Of a stretch of 61,815 nucleotides of DNA, positions 35,940 through 45,404 are shown one piece after another; the first letter of the stretch is position 1, and the number at the start of each line of letters is the position of its first letter. The notes under the pieces were generated by a model. The model was not told the DNA's origin. It did no database searches and saw nothing but the letters and a program-made list of their open reading frames with translations. The stretch is from Pseudomonadota bacterium. GTDB taxonomy: Bacteria; Pseudomonadota; Gammaproteobacteria; Burkholderiales; Rhodocyclaceae. The position numbers were made by a program, and so were the translations under genes. The stretch covers positions 1-61,815 of the forward strand of contig QQUN01000001.1 in NCBI GenBank assembly GCA_008501585.1, read 5' to 3'.

Positions 35940-35962
35940 GCGCCGCCGTCTCCGGCCCCTGG

Positions 35963-35988
35963 AACCCCGCCCGCGTGGCGGGGTTTTT
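35963..35988 (+). terminator. metK terminator
   Basis: Stem AACCCCGCC / GGCGGGGTT with a five-base loop, followed by TTTTT, 24 bases after the metK stop codon. Confidence 0.9.
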
Positions 35989-36060
35989 CGTTGACTGGCC
36001 CGGCCATCCCGCCGCGATGCGTGCCGGGTCAGCGCGCCGCATTTGCGCGACAATGCCGCC

Positions 36061-36936
36061 ATGAACCCGCGCGCCCAAGCCCTCCTTCCCCTGCTCTTCG
36101 TCCTGCTCTGGAGCACCGGCTTCATCGGCGCCAAGCTGGGCCTGCCCTATGCCGAGCCGCTGACCTTCCTGAGCACGCGCTATGTGCTGGTCATCGCCGT
36201 GATGCTGCTCGTCGCCCTGGCCAGCCGCGCCCCCTGGCCGACCAGCTGGGCCATGACCGGCCACATTGCCGCCACCGGCCTGCTGCTCCACGGCCTCTAC
36301 CTGGGCGGCGTGTTCGCCGCCATCAAGCACGGCCTGCCGGCGGGCGTGGCCGCCCTGGTGGTCGGCATGCAGCCGCTGCTCACCGCCGTCGGCGCCGGCG
36401 GGTTCCTCGGCGAACGGGTCACCGCCCGGCAGTGGCTTGGCCTGGCCCTCGGCTTCGTCGGCGTGGCGCTGGTCGTCGGCGGCCGCGCCCGGCTCGACAC
36501 GGTCACCGCCGACACCCTGTGGCACATGCTGTGGCCGGCGCTGATCGCGCTGCTGGGCATCACCGTCGGCACGCTGTACCAGAAACGCTTTTGCCCCAGC
36601 TTCGACCTGCGCACCGGCAGCGTCATCCAGTTCGTCCCCGCGCTGCTGCTCACCGGCCTGTTTGCCGCGCAGACCGAAACCCTGCAGATCGAATGGCACG
36701 GCCGCTTCATCTTCGCCCTGCTGTGGCTGGTGCTGGTGCTGTCGGTCGGCGCCATCAGCCTGCTCAACCTGCTGATCCGCCAGGGCAGCGCCACCAACGT
36801 GGCCAGCCTGTTCTACCTCACGCCACCGGTCACCGCGCTGATCGCCTGGGCGCTGTTCGACGAGACGCTCTCGCTGGCGGCCATCGTCGGCATGGGGGTC
36901 GCCGTCAGCGGGGTGTGGCTGGCGCGGCGCGCCTGA
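36061..36936 (+). CDS. EamA/DMT family transporter
   Basis: 291 residues with ten hydrophobic segments arranged as two EamA repeats (about 8-140 and 150-290). N-terminal LLFVLLWSTGFIGAKLGLPYAEPLTFL is typical of drug/metabolite exporters of the RhaT/YdcZ-like group. The substrate is unknown. Start at ATG 36061. Confidence 0.88.
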   Translation: MNPRAQALLPLLFVLLWSTGFIGAKLGLPYAEPLTFLSTRYVLVIAVMLLVALASRAPWPTSWAMTGHIAATGLLLHGLYLGGVFAAIKHGLPAGVAALVVGMQPLLTAVGAGGFLGERVTARQWLGLALGFVGVALVVGGRARLDTVTADTLWHMLWPALIALLGITVGTLYQKRFCPSFDLRTGSVIQFVPALLLTGLFAAQTETLQIEWHGRFIFALLWLVLVLSVGAISLLNLLIRQGSATNVASLFYLTPPVTALIAWALFDETLSLAAIVGMGVAVSGVWLARRA

Positions 36937-36980
36937 ACCTTCGGGCGTCACGACGGTCTGGCCGAGAGGAGGATCTCGCC

Positions 36981-37610
36981 ATGCCCCACCCCGCTCACCG
37001 ACGCCATACCGGCCGGACCATCCTCTGGCGCATCGTCATGGCTGCCCTGACGCTTGCCCTGGCGAGCGGTCTTGCCCGGGCAAGCGACGCGCACCTGATC
37101 GCACCGCTTCAGGCCGGCGGCCTCGTCGTGCTGATCCGCCATGCCGCAACCGAACCCGGCACCGGCGACCCGCCCGAGTTCCGGCTGGGCGACTGCGCCA
37201 CCCAGCGCAACCTGTCCGCCGCGGGGCGCGCCCAATCCCGCGCCCTGGGCGCGTGGTTCGCCGCGCAACAGATCCCGATCGCCGACGTGCGCAGCAGCCG
37301 CTGGTGCCGCTGCCTCGACACCGCCACACTGGCCTTCGCAAACCGGGCAACGGTGACCCCGTGGCCGCCGCTGGACTCTTTCTTCGACGCCCGGCATCGC
37401 GAGCCGGAAGCCACCGCCGCCGCGCTGGCTGCGCTTGCGACGCCACTGGCCGGCAACCGGGTGTGGGTGACGCACCAGGTCAACATCACCGCCCTGAGCA
37501 GCATCTTCCCCGCCCCCGGCGAACTGGTGCTGATGCGGCCCGTGCCCGTGGCCGACGCCCCGCCCCGGCTCGAGCTCGTGGGGCGCCTGCGCCCCGCCAC
37601 CCGCCCCTGA
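36981..37610 (+). CDS. Exported histidine phosphatase family protein
   Basis: 209 residues with a long N-terminal signal ([22 protein letters not shown]), so periplasmic. The phosphoglycerate-mutase-like catalytic motif is [11 protein letters not shown]; the second catalytic His is in [21 protein letters not shown] gives the phosphate-binding Arg. Related to SixA/AIS-type proteins; substrate unknown. Strong GAGAGGAGGA ribosome site. Confidence 0.85.
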   Translation: MPHPAHRRHTGRTILWRIVMAALTLALASGLARASDAHLIAPLQAGGLVVLIRHAATEPGTGDPPEFRLGDCATQRNLSAAGRAQSRALGAWFAAQQIPIADVRSSRWCRCLDTATLAFANRATVTPWPPLDSFFDARHREPEATAAALAALATPLAGNRVWVTHQVNITALSSIFPAPGELVLMRPVPVADAPPRLELVGRLRPATRP

Positions 37611-37668
37611 GCCCCCGTCGCCAAAGCGCAGCGTTAGAATCACGTCATCACCCCAAGGAGCCCACGCC

Positions 37669-37989
37669 ATGCTGATGAGCACCACCCCCACCCTCGAAGG
37701 CCAGACCATCACCCGCTACCTGGGCGTCGTCAACGGCGAGGCCATCATTGGCGCCAACATCTTCAAGGACATGTTCGCCGCCGTGCGCAACGTGGTCGGC
37801 GGGCGCGCTGGGGCCTACGAGCGCACGCTGGCCGACGCACGCAACATCGCCTTCGAGGAAGCGGCCGAAGCGGCAGCCAAACTCGGCGCCAACGCAGTGG
37901 TCGGCATCGACGTGGACTACGAAGTGCTCGGCGCCGACAACGGCATGCTGATGGTGTGCGTCAGCGGCACCGCCGTGGTCGTGCGCTGA
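37669..37989 (+). CDS. YbjQ/DUF74 family protein
   Basis: 106 residues of the YbjQ (heavy-metal-binding domain) family: [36 protein letters not shown], and [17 protein letters not shown] are near-consensus. Forms pentamers in known structures; function unknown. A TAGAAT -10-like hexamer lies 29 bases before the ATG. The stop overlaps the next start. Confidence 0.92.
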   Translation: MLMSTTPTLEGQTITRYLGVVNGEAIIGANIFKDMFAAVRNVVGGRAGAYERTLADARNIAFEEAAEAAAKLGANAVVGIDVDYEVLGADNGMLMVCVSGTAVVVR

Positions 37990-38546
37990 TGGACCGCATC
38001 GCCCATGTGCGCCTGATGGCGCACTACAACCGCTGGATGAACGAGCGCCTCTACGCGGCGGCGGCCACGCTCGATCACGAGGCCCTGCACGCCGACCGCG
38101 GCGCCTTCTTCGGCTCGCTGTTCGGCACGCTCAACCACCTCGTGGTCGCCGACACCATCTGGCTCAAGCGCTTCGCCACGCATCCGGCCTGCCTGACCGC
38201 GCTGGCGCCGCTGCGCGACGAGCCGATGCCTGCCGCGCTCGACGCCCCGCGCTGCCCCGACCTGCCGGCGCTGACCGAACACCGCGCCCGGCTCGACGCC
38301 CTCATTGTCGACTGGACCGGCACGCTCGCCGACGCCGACCTCGACGCGGCGCTGCCCTACCACAACATGCGTGGCATTCCGGCCACGCGCAATGTCTTTG
38401 CCCTGCTGATGCACTTCTTCAACCACCAGACGCACCACCGCGGCCAGGCCACCACCTTGCTGTCGCAGTCCGGCGTCGACATGGGCGCCACCGATCTGTT
38501 GCTGCAGATCCCCGACCTCACCGACCCACCCGTCGCCACCCCGTGA
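37989..38546 (+). CDS. DinB family protein
   Basis: 185 residues, four-helix DinB/YfiT-like fold with putative metal-binding histidines: [15 protein letters not shown] (His about 50) and the [12 protein letters not shown] motif (His about 143-147). Such proteins are metal-dependent hydrolases or bacillithiol/mycothiol-type transferases in other phyla; function here unknown. It overlaps both the YbjQ gene and ruvC at stop/start codons. Confidence 0.85.
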   Translation: MDRIAHVRLMAHYNRWMNERLYAAAATLDHEALHADRGAFFGSLFGTLNHLVVADTIWLKRFATHPACLTALAPLRDEPMPAALDAPRCPDLPALTEHRARLDALIVDWTGTLADADLDAALPYHNMRGIPATRNVFALLMHFFNHQTHHRGQATTLLSQSGVDMGATDLLLQIPDLTDPPVATP

Positions 38547-39097
38547 GCGGCACCGCCTCCGCCATCACCGCCACCCGCATCCTCGGGCTCGACCCGGGCC
38601 TGCGGGTGACCGGCTTCGGTGTCATCGACACCCTCGGCCAGCAACTGCGCTATGTGGCCAGCGGCTGCATCAAGACTCAGGATGGCGAGCTGCCCGGCCG
38701 GCTCAAGACCCTGCTCGACGGCGTGCGCGAAGTCATCACCACCTACCAGCCCGACCAGGTCGCGGTCGAGAAGGTCTTTGTGAACGTGAACCCGCAGTCC
38801 ACCCTGCTGCTCGGCCAGGCGCGCGGCGCCGTGATCTGCGGCGCGGTGTCCTGCGATCTGCCAGTACTCGAATACACCGCGCTGCAGGTCAAGCAGGCCG
38901 TGGTCGGTCACGGCAAGGCGCACAAGGACCAGGTGCAACACATGGTCCAACGCCTGCTCGCGCTGTCCGCCGCGCCGCAGGCCGATGCCGCCGACGCGCT
39001 GGCCTGCGCCATCTGCCATGCGCATGGCGGGCTGGGGCTGGGCGCGCTGGCCACGGCCGGCATGCGCCGGCGCGGCGGGCGCATCAGCGCGCGGTGA
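38543..39097 (+). CDS. ruvC: Holliday junction resolvase RuvC
   Basis: 184 residues. Catalytic acidic residues are present: Asp in [16 protein letters not shown], Glu in [14 protein letters not shown], Asp pair in [14 protein letters not shown]. Cuts Holliday junctions with RuvAB. Starts with GTG inside the DinB gene's end. It is about 19 kb away from ruvA and ruvB, whereas ruvCAB is usual in many proteobacteria. Confidence 0.97.
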   Translation: MSGTASAITATRILGLDPGLRVTGFGVIDTLGQQLRYVASGCIKTQDGELPGRLKTLLDGVREVITTYQPDQVAVEKVFVNVNPQSTLLLGQARGAVICGAVSCDLPVLEYTALQVKQAVVGHGKAHKDQVQHMVQRLLALSAAPQADAADALACAICHAHGGLGLGALATAGMRRRGGRISAR

Positions 39098-39130
39098 ATC
39101 TGCCTCATCCCCGCCCTGAAAAGCTTTCGC

Positions 39131-39160
39131 TTGTGGCCGGCCCCGCGCACTGACTACTAT
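39131..39160 (+). promoter_or_regulatory. Putative lutABC promoter
   Basis: TTGTGG (39131-39136) and TACTAT (39155-39160) are spaced 18 bases apart and lie 52 bases before the lutA ATG. Matches to consensus are moderate. Confidence 0.4.
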
Positions 39161-39211
39161 CCAAGCACGATGCGACCGCCCCGCGCGCGTCGCGCACTCT
39201 GGAGGCTTCCG

Positions 39212-39991
39212 ATGACCGACACCCCCGTCAAGCCGCGCCCCCGCGTCGGCCTGTTCGCCACCTGCCTGATGAACGCCATGCGGCCGAGCATCGGCTTCGC
39301 CAGCGCCAAGCTGCTCGAAGACGCCGGCTGCCATGTCAGCGTGCCCGCCGCACAAACCTGCTGCGGCCAGCCCGGCCTCAACAGCGGCGACGAAGACGGC
39401 GCCCGTGCGCTGGCCAAGCAGCTCATCGAAGCCTTTGAAGATTTCGACTACGTGGTCGGCCCCTCCGGCTCGTGCATGGCGACCATCCGCCACGACTACC
39501 CCGGCCTGTTCGCCGATATGGCCGACTGGCGCAAGCGTGCCGAGGCGCTGGCGGCCAAGAGCTACGAGCTGCTGTCCTTCCTCACCGACGTCATGGGCGT
39601 GACCGAAGTCGATGCCGAATACCACGGCACCATCACCTACCACGACTCCTGTAGCGGGCTGCGCAGCCTGGGCGTCAAGGGCCAGCCGCGCCAGCTGCTG
39701 GGCAGCGTGAAGGGGCTGACGATCAAGGAGATGGAAGACACCGACGTGTGCTGCGGTTTCGGCGGCACCTTCTGCGTCAAGTATCCCGAGATCTCCGAAA
39801 AGATGGCTGACGACAAACTGCGCAACGCTGCCGAAACCGGCGCCGACACGCTGCTCGGCGGCGACCTCGGCTGCCTGTTGCACCTGGCCGGGCGGCTGCG
39901 CCGCAAGGGCTCGCCAGTGCGTGTCTATCACACCGCCGAGGTGCTGGCCGGCCTGGCCGATGGCCCGAGCCTGGGCGAGGAGAACCGCTGA
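39212..39991 (+). CDS. lutA: L-lactate utilization protein LutA
   Basis: 259 residues with two CCG-type cysteine-rich motifs (TCCGQPGLNSGD and VCCGFGGTFCVKYPE), as in LutA/YkgE and the heterodisulfide-reductase fold. Part of the LutABC iron-sulfur complex that oxidises L-lactate to pyruvate. Start ATG 39212 behind TGGAGG. First gene of a complete lutABC operon with no adjacent permease or regulator. Confidence 0.92.
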   Translation: MTDTPVKPRPRVGLFATCLMNAMRPSIGFASAKLLEDAGCHVSVPAAQTCCGQPGLNSGDEDGARALAKQLIEAFEDFDYVVGPSGSCMATIRHDYPGLFADMADWRKRAEALAAKSYELLSFLTDVMGVTEVDAEYHGTITYHDSCSGLRSLGVKGQPRQLLGSVKGLTIKEMEDTDVCCGFGGTFCVKYPEISEKMADDKLRNAAETGADTLLGGDLGCLLHLAGRLRRKGSPVRVYHTAEVLAGLADGPSLGEENR

Positions 39992-41400
39992 TGGAATTCC
40001 GCTCCCCCGAATTCAAGACCCGCGCCGTCCATGCCCTGCATGACGCCAACCTGCAGAAGGCGCTGAGCAACACCAAGGCCGGTTTCGTGGTCAAGCGCGC
40101 CCAGGCCGCCGAGGCCATGCCCGAGTTCGAGGCGCTGCGCGACACCGCCGCCGAGATCAAGAACCACGTCCTCAACAACCTCGACCATTACCTCGAGAAG
40201 TACGAAGCGGCGGTCACCGCGGCCGGCGGCCATGTGCACTACGCCACCGACGCCGAAGACGCACGCCGCATCATCCTGGGCATCTGCAAGAAGGCCGGAG
40301 CCCGCCGCATCACCAAGGGCAAGTCGATGGTGTCCGAGGAGATGGGCCTCAACGAGGCGCTGATCGCCGACGGCTACGAGGTGGTCGAGACCGACCTGGG
40401 CGAGTACATCATCCAGCTCGCCGACGAGCCGCCCTCGCACATCATCGCCCCGGCCATCCACAAGACCAAGGACCAGGTCGCCGACCTTTTCGCCGCCGCC
40501 CACCACAAGCCGCGCAAGACCGACCGCGCCGAGCTGGTGGCCGAAGCGCGCGAGGTGCTGCGCGAGAAATACTTCACCGCCGAAGTGGGCATCACCGGCG
40601 GCAACTTCCTGGTGGCCGAAACCGGCTCCTCGGTCATCGTCACCAACGAAGGCAACGGCGACCTGACCCAGACGCTGGCCAAGGTGCACATCGTCACCAG
40701 CGGCATCGAGCGCGTCATCCCCACGCTGGACGACCTGTCGGTGTTCCTGCGCATCCTGGCGCGCAGCGCCACCGGCCAGGAGACCGAGAGCTACACCACC
40801 TTTTCCACCGGCCCGCGCCGTGAAGGCGATGTCGACGGCCCAGAGGAATACCACGTGGTGCTGCTCGACAACGGCCGCTCCAAGATGCTTGGCAGCCGCT
40901 TCCAGGACATGCTGCGCTGCATCCGCTGCGGCGCCTGCATGAACCACTGCCCGGTGTATGGTTCCATCGGCGGCCACGCCTACGGCTGGGTGTATCCCGG
41001 CCCGATGGGCTCGGTGCTCACCCCGCTGATCAAGGGCATGGACGGCACCTACGACCTGCCCAACGCCTGCACGCTCAACGGCCGCTGCAAGTCGGTGTGC
41101 CCGGTGCGCATCCCGCTGCCCGACCTGCTGCGCGAGATCCGCCACAACCAGTTCCGCAAGGACATGACGCCCAAGCGCCAGAAACAGGCGCTCAAGCTGT
41201 GGCGGTATGTGGCCGAGCGGCCCAAGCTCTACCACTTTGCCGAACGCATCGGCGTGCGCATCCTGGCCAGCATGGCCGGCGGCAAGGGCAAGCTGCGCAG
41301 CCTCCCCTTCGACCCGGGCTGGACCGGCGCGCGCGACCTGCCCGCCCCCACCGGACGCACCTTCCTCGAACTGTGGCAAGCCAAGCGAGGCGACCAATGA
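39991..41400 (+). CDS. lutB: L-lactate utilization iron-sulfur protein LutB
   Basis: 469 residues. The LUD domain (about 60-290; KGKSMVSEEMGLNEAL) precedes two 4Fe-4S motifs, CIRCGACMNHCPVYG and CTLNGRCKSVCPVRIP. Matches LutB/YkgF. Overlaps lutA by one base and lutC by four. Confidence 0.94.
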   Translation: MEFRSPEFKTRAVHALHDANLQKALSNTKAGFVVKRAQAAEAMPEFEALRDTAAEIKNHVLNNLDHYLEKYEAAVTAAGGHVHYATDAEDARRIILGICKKAGARRITKGKSMVSEEMGLNEALIADGYEVVETDLGEYIIQLADEPPSHIIAPAIHKTKDQVADLFAAAHHKPRKTDRAELVAEAREVLREKYFTAEVGITGGNFLVAETGSSVIVTNEGNGDLTQTLAKVHIVTSGIERVIPTLDDLSVFLRILARSATGQETESYTTFSTGPRREGDVDGPEEYHVVLLDNGRSKMLGSRFQDMLRCIRCGACMNHCPVYGSIGGHAYGWVYPGPMGSVLTPLIKGMDGTYDLPNACTLNGRCKSVCPVRIPLPDLLREIRHNQFRKDMTPKRQKQALKLWRYVAERPKLYHFAERIGVRILASMAGGKGKLRSLPFDPGWTGARDLPAPTGRTFLELWQAKRGDQ

Positions 41401-42041
41401 GCAGCCGCGACACCACCCTTTCCGCTATCCGCAAGGCCCTCGGCCGCGGCCCGCTCGACGAGGCCGCCCGCAGCAAACTCGACGCGCGCATCGCCACCCC
41501 GCCGCAGCACATCCGCGCCACGGTGGACGACGCCGACCTGGTCGCGCGCTTCACCCAGCGCTTCGAATCGCGCGCCGGCACCACCGAGCGCATCCATAGT
41601 CTGGCCGACGTGCCCACGTCGGTCACGGCGCTGGCCGAGCGCTACGGCATCGCACCGTCGGCGGTGGTCGGCAGCGCCCTGGGCGAACTGACCTGGCCCG
41701 AGGGCTGGCAGATCGACCACGGCGCCGCCGGCATCGAGGTCATGCTCGGCGTCTCACTGGCCTGGCGCGGCATCGCCGAGACCGGCAGCATCCTCATGCT
41801 CTCCGGCCCCGAGCGCCCGATCACCCACAACTTCGTGCCCGAAACCCATGTCGTCGTGCTGCCGGTCGAACACATCGTGCGTCACTACGAAGACTGCTGG
41901 GTGGCGCTGCGCGAACGCGGCCAGGGCGCCCCGCGCGCCATGAACTTCATCTCCGGCCCCTCGCGCACCGGCGACGTCGAACAGACCATCGAACTGGGCG
42001 CCCACGGCCCGCGGCGGATGCATGTGCTGATCGTGGGATAA
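41397..42041 (+). CDS. lutC: L-lactate utilization protein LutC
   Basis: 214 residues with a single LUD domain: EVMLGVSLAWRGIAETGSIL, and the NFISGPSRTGDVEQTIELGAHGPRRMHVLIVG C-terminus typical of LutC/YkgG. Completes lutABC. Confidence 0.93.
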   Translation: MSSRDTTLSAIRKALGRGPLDEAARSKLDARIATPPQHIRATVDDADLVARFTQRFESRAGTTERIHSLADVPTSVTALAERYGIAPSAVVGSALGELTWPEGWQIDHGAAGIEVMLGVSLAWRGIAETGSILMLSGPERPITHNFVPETHVVVLPVEHIVRHYEDCWVALRERGQGAPRAMNFISGPSRTGDVEQTIELGAHGPRRMHVLIVG

Positions 42042-42120
42042 CGGCGTACGGTGGGCATGGGCGCCGACGCACCGTCTTTGTCGCGGGCGAAGATGCCCCC
42101 GGATCGGCGCCATCCTCGCA

Positions 42121-42147
42121 GGGCGGATACGCGGCGCTTATCCGCCC
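42121..42147. repeat. Palindromic intergenic element GGGCGGATA...TATCCGCCC
   Basis: Perfect 9-bp arms with a nine-base loop between the convergent lutC and acpH genes. The right arm contains the acpH stop codon. It lacks a T-tract, so it looks like a REP-type palindrome more than a terminator. Confidence 0.55.
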
Positions 42148-42749
42148 GACCCGGAGCGGCGCGCCAAGCGCGCCCTCTCTGCCTCGGCAAAGGCGCGAAC
42201 CTCCGTCAGAAACTCGGCGGCATCCTCGCCAAAGCCATCGTAGTCCGCCCGCAAGGCCTGACCGCAGCCGAGAAAGCGCTCCGGCCGGCTCAGGCGGGTC
42301 GCGATGCGATCGAGCGCGTATTCGATGGTCGCCACCTCGGCATAGGACGACAGCCAGTCGCCCTCGCGCATCCGCGCGATCATGCGCTGCGCGCGTTCGG
42401 GGAAGCGGTGGGCGTGGGCGCCGAGCAGCGCGTACTGGGCCGCGGCAAAGCCGGCAAGCGACGCAGCCGGGTGATGCGCGTCCCAATCGGCCGCCAGGAA
42501 ATGGTCGAAGAACATGTCCACCATCACCCCCGCAAAGCGGCGGTGTGGCGCCGGCACACGTGCGCGGGCGCGCTGGAAGGCGGGGTGGGCATCGGAAAAG
42601 CTGTCGATGGCACGATGCAGCGCGACCCCGGCGAGCATGTCCGCCGGCACGGTGCCGGGTAGCGGCCCCTTGATGAAGTCGCCGGCCACCGCACCGAGGC
42701 GCAGCCCCTCGTCAGGCCCGGCCAGCCACAGGTGGGCGAGGAAGTTCAC
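42138..42749 (-). CDS. acpH: Acyl carrier protein phosphodiesterase
   Basis: 203 residues. N-terminal MNFLAHLWLAG (GTG start) and GAVAGDFIKG, VALHRAIDSFSDAHPAF, and MVDMFFDHFLAADW give the HD-like metal site of AcpH, which removes 4'-phosphopantetheine from ACP. The GTG overlaps the stop of the LysR gene (GTGA). C-terminal end lies in a palindrome. Confidence 0.88.
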   Translation of the reverse strand: MNFLAHLWLAGPDEGLRLGAVAGDFIKGPLPGTVPADMLAGVALHRAIDSFSDAHPAFQRARARVPAPHRRFAGVMVDMFFDHFLAADWDAHHPAASLAGFAAAQYALLGAHAHRFPERAQRMIARMREGDWLSSYAEVATIEYALDRIATRLSRPERFLGCGQALRADYDGFGEDAAEFLTEVRAFAEAERARLARRSGSGG

Positions 42750-43663
42750 CCGGCCAGGCCCTCGCGCAGCCAGTCCATGAATTCGGCCACTTCGGGGCGG
42801 TCCTGGTCGGCGCTGGCGCAGGTCACGTAATAGCTGTTGGGCGAGGCGGCGGTGATGTCGGTGAGCGGCACGAGCCGGCCGGAATCCAGCCAGGCGGCGG
42901 CGAGGCGGCGGGTGGACAGCGCCACGCCGAGGCCGGCACAGGCCGCTTCGAGCAGCATGCCCAGGTCGTTGAACGCGGCACCGCGCTCGGGCTCGGGGCG
43001 GGTCAGGCCGGCGGCCTGGAACCACGGCCTCCAGGGCAGCAGCGGCGAGCGCAGCAGCGGTGCGGCCACCACATCCTCGACGGTGCGCAGGCCGTGGGCG
43101 GCGATGTACTGCGGCGCGGCCAGCGGACCGATGCGGTCGTCGAAGAGGCGGTGAAACACCCCCTCCAGCGCCTTGCCGTCACTCCAGCGGATGGCCACGT
43201 CGGCCGGTTCGGTGACCTCGGCGAGCAGGGAATTGCCCACGTGCACCTCGAGGTCGATCTCGGGGCGCTCCTGCAGGAAGGCCGGCAGGCGCGGCATGAG
43301 GATCTGGCGGGCGAAGGTGGGCGGCGCCGAGACCCGCAGCCGCACCCGGCCCGCGGCATCGCTGCGCCCGGCACCCGCCAGTGCCACGAAGGCCTCGCGC
43401 ACCCGCACCAGGTAGAGTCGTCCGCCGGTGGTCAGGCGCACGCCGGTGGGCGCGCGCTCGAACAACTGCATGCCGAGCTGCTGCTCGAGCTGGCGGATGC
43501 GGTGACTCACCGCGCTGGGCGTGACGCACAACTCTTCGGCGGCCTGCGCGAAGCCGCCCAGGCGCGCGGCCGCCTCGAAGGCGGCCAGGGCATGCATCGG
43601 CGGGACGCGGCGCGACAGCGGTTCGGTGCTCAAGGACGGGCTCCAGTCTGGAAACCCGCCCAT
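42746..43663 (-). CDS. LysR family regulator, GcvA-like
   Basis: 305 residues. HTH near residues 23-82 (LAAFEAAARLGGFAQAAEELCVTPSAVSHRIRQLEQQLG), LysR substrate domain after about 110. The PPMHALAAFEAAARLGGF start is typical of the GcvA group. Target unknown; it is cotranscribed with acpH and lies 31 bases downstream of the peroxidase-related gene on the same strand. Confidence 0.88.
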   Translation of the reverse strand: MGGFPDWSPSLSTEPLSRRVPPMHALAAFEAAARLGGFAQAAEELCVTPSAVSHRIRQLEQQLGMQLFERAPTGVRLTTGGRLYLVRVREAFVALAGAGRSDAAGRVRLRVSAPPTFARQILMPRLPAFLQERPEIDLEVHVGNSLLAEVTEPADVAIRWSDGKALEGVFHRLFDDRIGPLAAPQYIAAHGLRTVEDVVAAPLLRSPLLPWRPWFQAAGLTRPEPERGAAFNDLGMLLEAACAGLGVALSTRRLAAAWLDSGRLVPLTDITAASPNSYYVTCASADQDRPEVAEFMDWLREGLAG

Positions 43664-43694
43664 TGCACCACATTTCGCGCCGCGCGGCGCCCGA

Positions 43695-44276
43695 TCACTT
43701 CGCCTTGGGGACGCGTCCCATGAGGTAGAAGGGCTCGTTGGGCGGCGTGCCGGTGAGGTGCACCAGCCGGTTGCTCATGGCGAAGAAGGCGGTGATGGCG
43801 CCGATGTCCCAGATCGCCTCGTCATCGAAGCCATGGGCGCGCAGGGTGTCGAAGTCGGCTTCTTCCATCTCGCCGCCCCGCACCGACAGCTTCATGGCGA
43901 AGTCGAGCATGGCACGCTGGCGCTCGGTGATTTCCGCCTTGCGGTAGTTGGTGGCCAGCTGGTCGGCCACACGCGCGTTCTTGGCGCGGATGCGCAGCAC
44001 CGCGCCGTGCGCCACCACGCAATACAGGCAGTGGCCGGCGCCCGAGGTGGCCACCACGATCATCTCGCGCTCGGCCTTGGTGAGGCCAACGTCCTTTTCC
44101 ATGAGGGCGTCGTGGTAGTCGAAGAAGGCGCGGAATTCGGCCGGCCGGTGGGCCAGCATGAGGAATACGTTGGGCACGAAGCCGGCCTTTTCCTGCACAC
44201 CAAGGATGCGCGCGCGCACGTCCTCGGGCAGGTCGGTCAATTCAGGCACGGCAAAACGGCTGATACGGTCAGTCAT
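43695..44276 (-). CDS. Peroxidase-related AhpD-like protein
   Basis: 193 residues with the carboxymuconolactone decarboxylase/AhpD fold and redox motif HCLYCVVAHG (C-x-x-C-x3-H). C-terminal NRLVHLTGTPPNEPFYLMGR is characteristic of the uncharacterised peroxidase-related family. It may reduce peroxides with its cysteine pair. It lies 61 bases after acuI on the same strand and could be in its operon. Confidence 0.85.
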   Translation of the reverse strand: MTDRISRFAVPELTDLPEDVRARILGVQEKAGFVPNVFLMLAHRPAEFRAFFDYHDALMEKDVGLTKAEREMIVVATSGAGHCLYCVVAHGAVLRIRAKNARVADQLATNYRKAEITERQRAMLDFAMKLSVRGGEMEEADFDTLRAHGFDDEAIWDIGAITAFFAMSNRLVHLTGTPPNEPFYLMGRVPKAK

Positions 44277-44337
44277 GGAAGCACTCCGGAAAAGGCATGA
44301 AAGAACCGGGCGGGCCAGTCCCGCCCGGCGAAACGGG

Positions 44338-45324
44338 TCAGCGGTTCACATCCACCACGACGCGGCCGCGGATCTTGCCCGCCATCAGCTCGCCGGCGGC
44401 GTCGATGGCTTCGGACAGGCCGATCTGGTGAGTGATGAGGTCGAGCTTGCGCACATCCAGGTCGGTCGCCAGGCGCGACCACGCCTCCAGGCGGTCGGCC
44501 TTGGGCGCCATCACGCTGTCGATGCCCGCCAGCGTCACGCCGCGCAGGATGAAGGGCGCCACCGTGGACGGAAAATCCATGCCCTGCGCCAGGCCGCAGC
44601 AGGTGACCACGCCGCGGTACCGGGTGGTGGCGCAGACGTTGGCCAGGGTGTGGCTGCCCACGGTATCCACCGCGCCGGCCCAGCGCTCCTTGCCCAGCGG
44701 GCGGCCCGGCTCGGAGAACTGCGCACGGTCCACGATCTCGGCCGCGCCCAGTGTCTTGAGATATTCGCCCTCGGACGGCCGGCCGGTCGAGGCCACCACG
44801 GTGTAACCCAGCTTGGCGAGGATCGCCACCGCCACGCTGCCCACGCCACCGGCCGCGCCGGTGACCAGGATCTCGCCCTTGTCCGGCGTCACGCCATGGC
44901 GCTCCAGCGCCATCACGCACAACATGGCGGTGTAGCCGGCGGTGCCGATGGCCATCGCCTGCTCGGGCTTGAAGGCAGCGGGCAGCGGCACCAGCCAGTC
45001 GCCCTTGAGCCGCGCCTTCTGCGCCAGCCCGCCAGGGTGGCCTTCGCCCACGCCCCAGCCGTTGAGCACCACCGCGTCACCGACCTTGAAGTCGGCATGC
45101 GTGCTGGCCATCACCGTGCCGGCCAGGTCGATGCCCGGCACCATCGGGAACTTGCGCACCACCGGCCCCTTGCCGGTGATCGCCAGGCCGTCCTTGTAGT
45201 TGAGGGTGGAGTAGGCCACCTTCACGGTCACGTCGCCCTCGGGCAGATCGCCGTCGTCCAGGTCCATCAGGTGGGCGGTGTAGCCCTCCGCCTCGGTCTT
45301 GTTGATCACGATGGCTTTGTACAT
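44338..45324 (-). CDS. acuI: Acrylyl-CoA reductase (NADPH)
   Basis: 328 residues of the YhdH/AcuI group of medium-chain reductases lacking zinc ligands. Motifs: [35 protein letters not shown] region, [32 protein letters not shown] (NADPH-binding). AcuI turns acrylyl-CoA into propionyl-CoA in 3-hydroxypropionate and DMSP metabolism. The upstream TetR gene is AcuR-like and an operator precedes this gene, supporting the assignment. Confidence 0.9.
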   Translation of the reverse strand: MYKAIVINKTEAEGYTAHLMDLDDGDLPEGDVTVKVAYSTLNYKDGLAITGKGPVVRKFPMVPGIDLAGTVMASTHADFKVGDAVVLNGWGVGEGHPGGLAQKARLKGDWLVPLPAAFKPEQAMAIGTAGYTAMLCVMALERHGVTPDKGEILVTGAAGGVGSVAVAILAKLGYTVVASTGRPSEGEYLKTLGAAEIVDRAQFSEPGRPLGKERWAGAVDTVGSHTLANVCATTRYRGVVTCCGLAQGMDFPSTVAPFILRGVTLAGIDSVMAPKADRLEAWSRLATDLDVRKLDLITHQIGLSEAIDAAGELMAGKIRGRVVVDVNR

Positions 45325-45371
45325 GGTGTTCTCCTCTCTCCTCGTGGCCCCATGCTTGGGGCCAAACCAAT

Positions 45372-45386
45372 TAGACCGATCGTCTA
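45372..45386. promoter_or_regulatory. AcuR-type operator before acuI
   Basis: TAGACCGATCGTCTA, a palindrome with TAGAC/GTCTA arms, 48 bases upstream of the acuI ATG. The same arms occur upstream of the TetR gene (46052-46066), with only the centre differing. Confidence 0.75.
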
Positions 45387-45404
45387 GTTCCGGTCAAAAA
45401 AACG

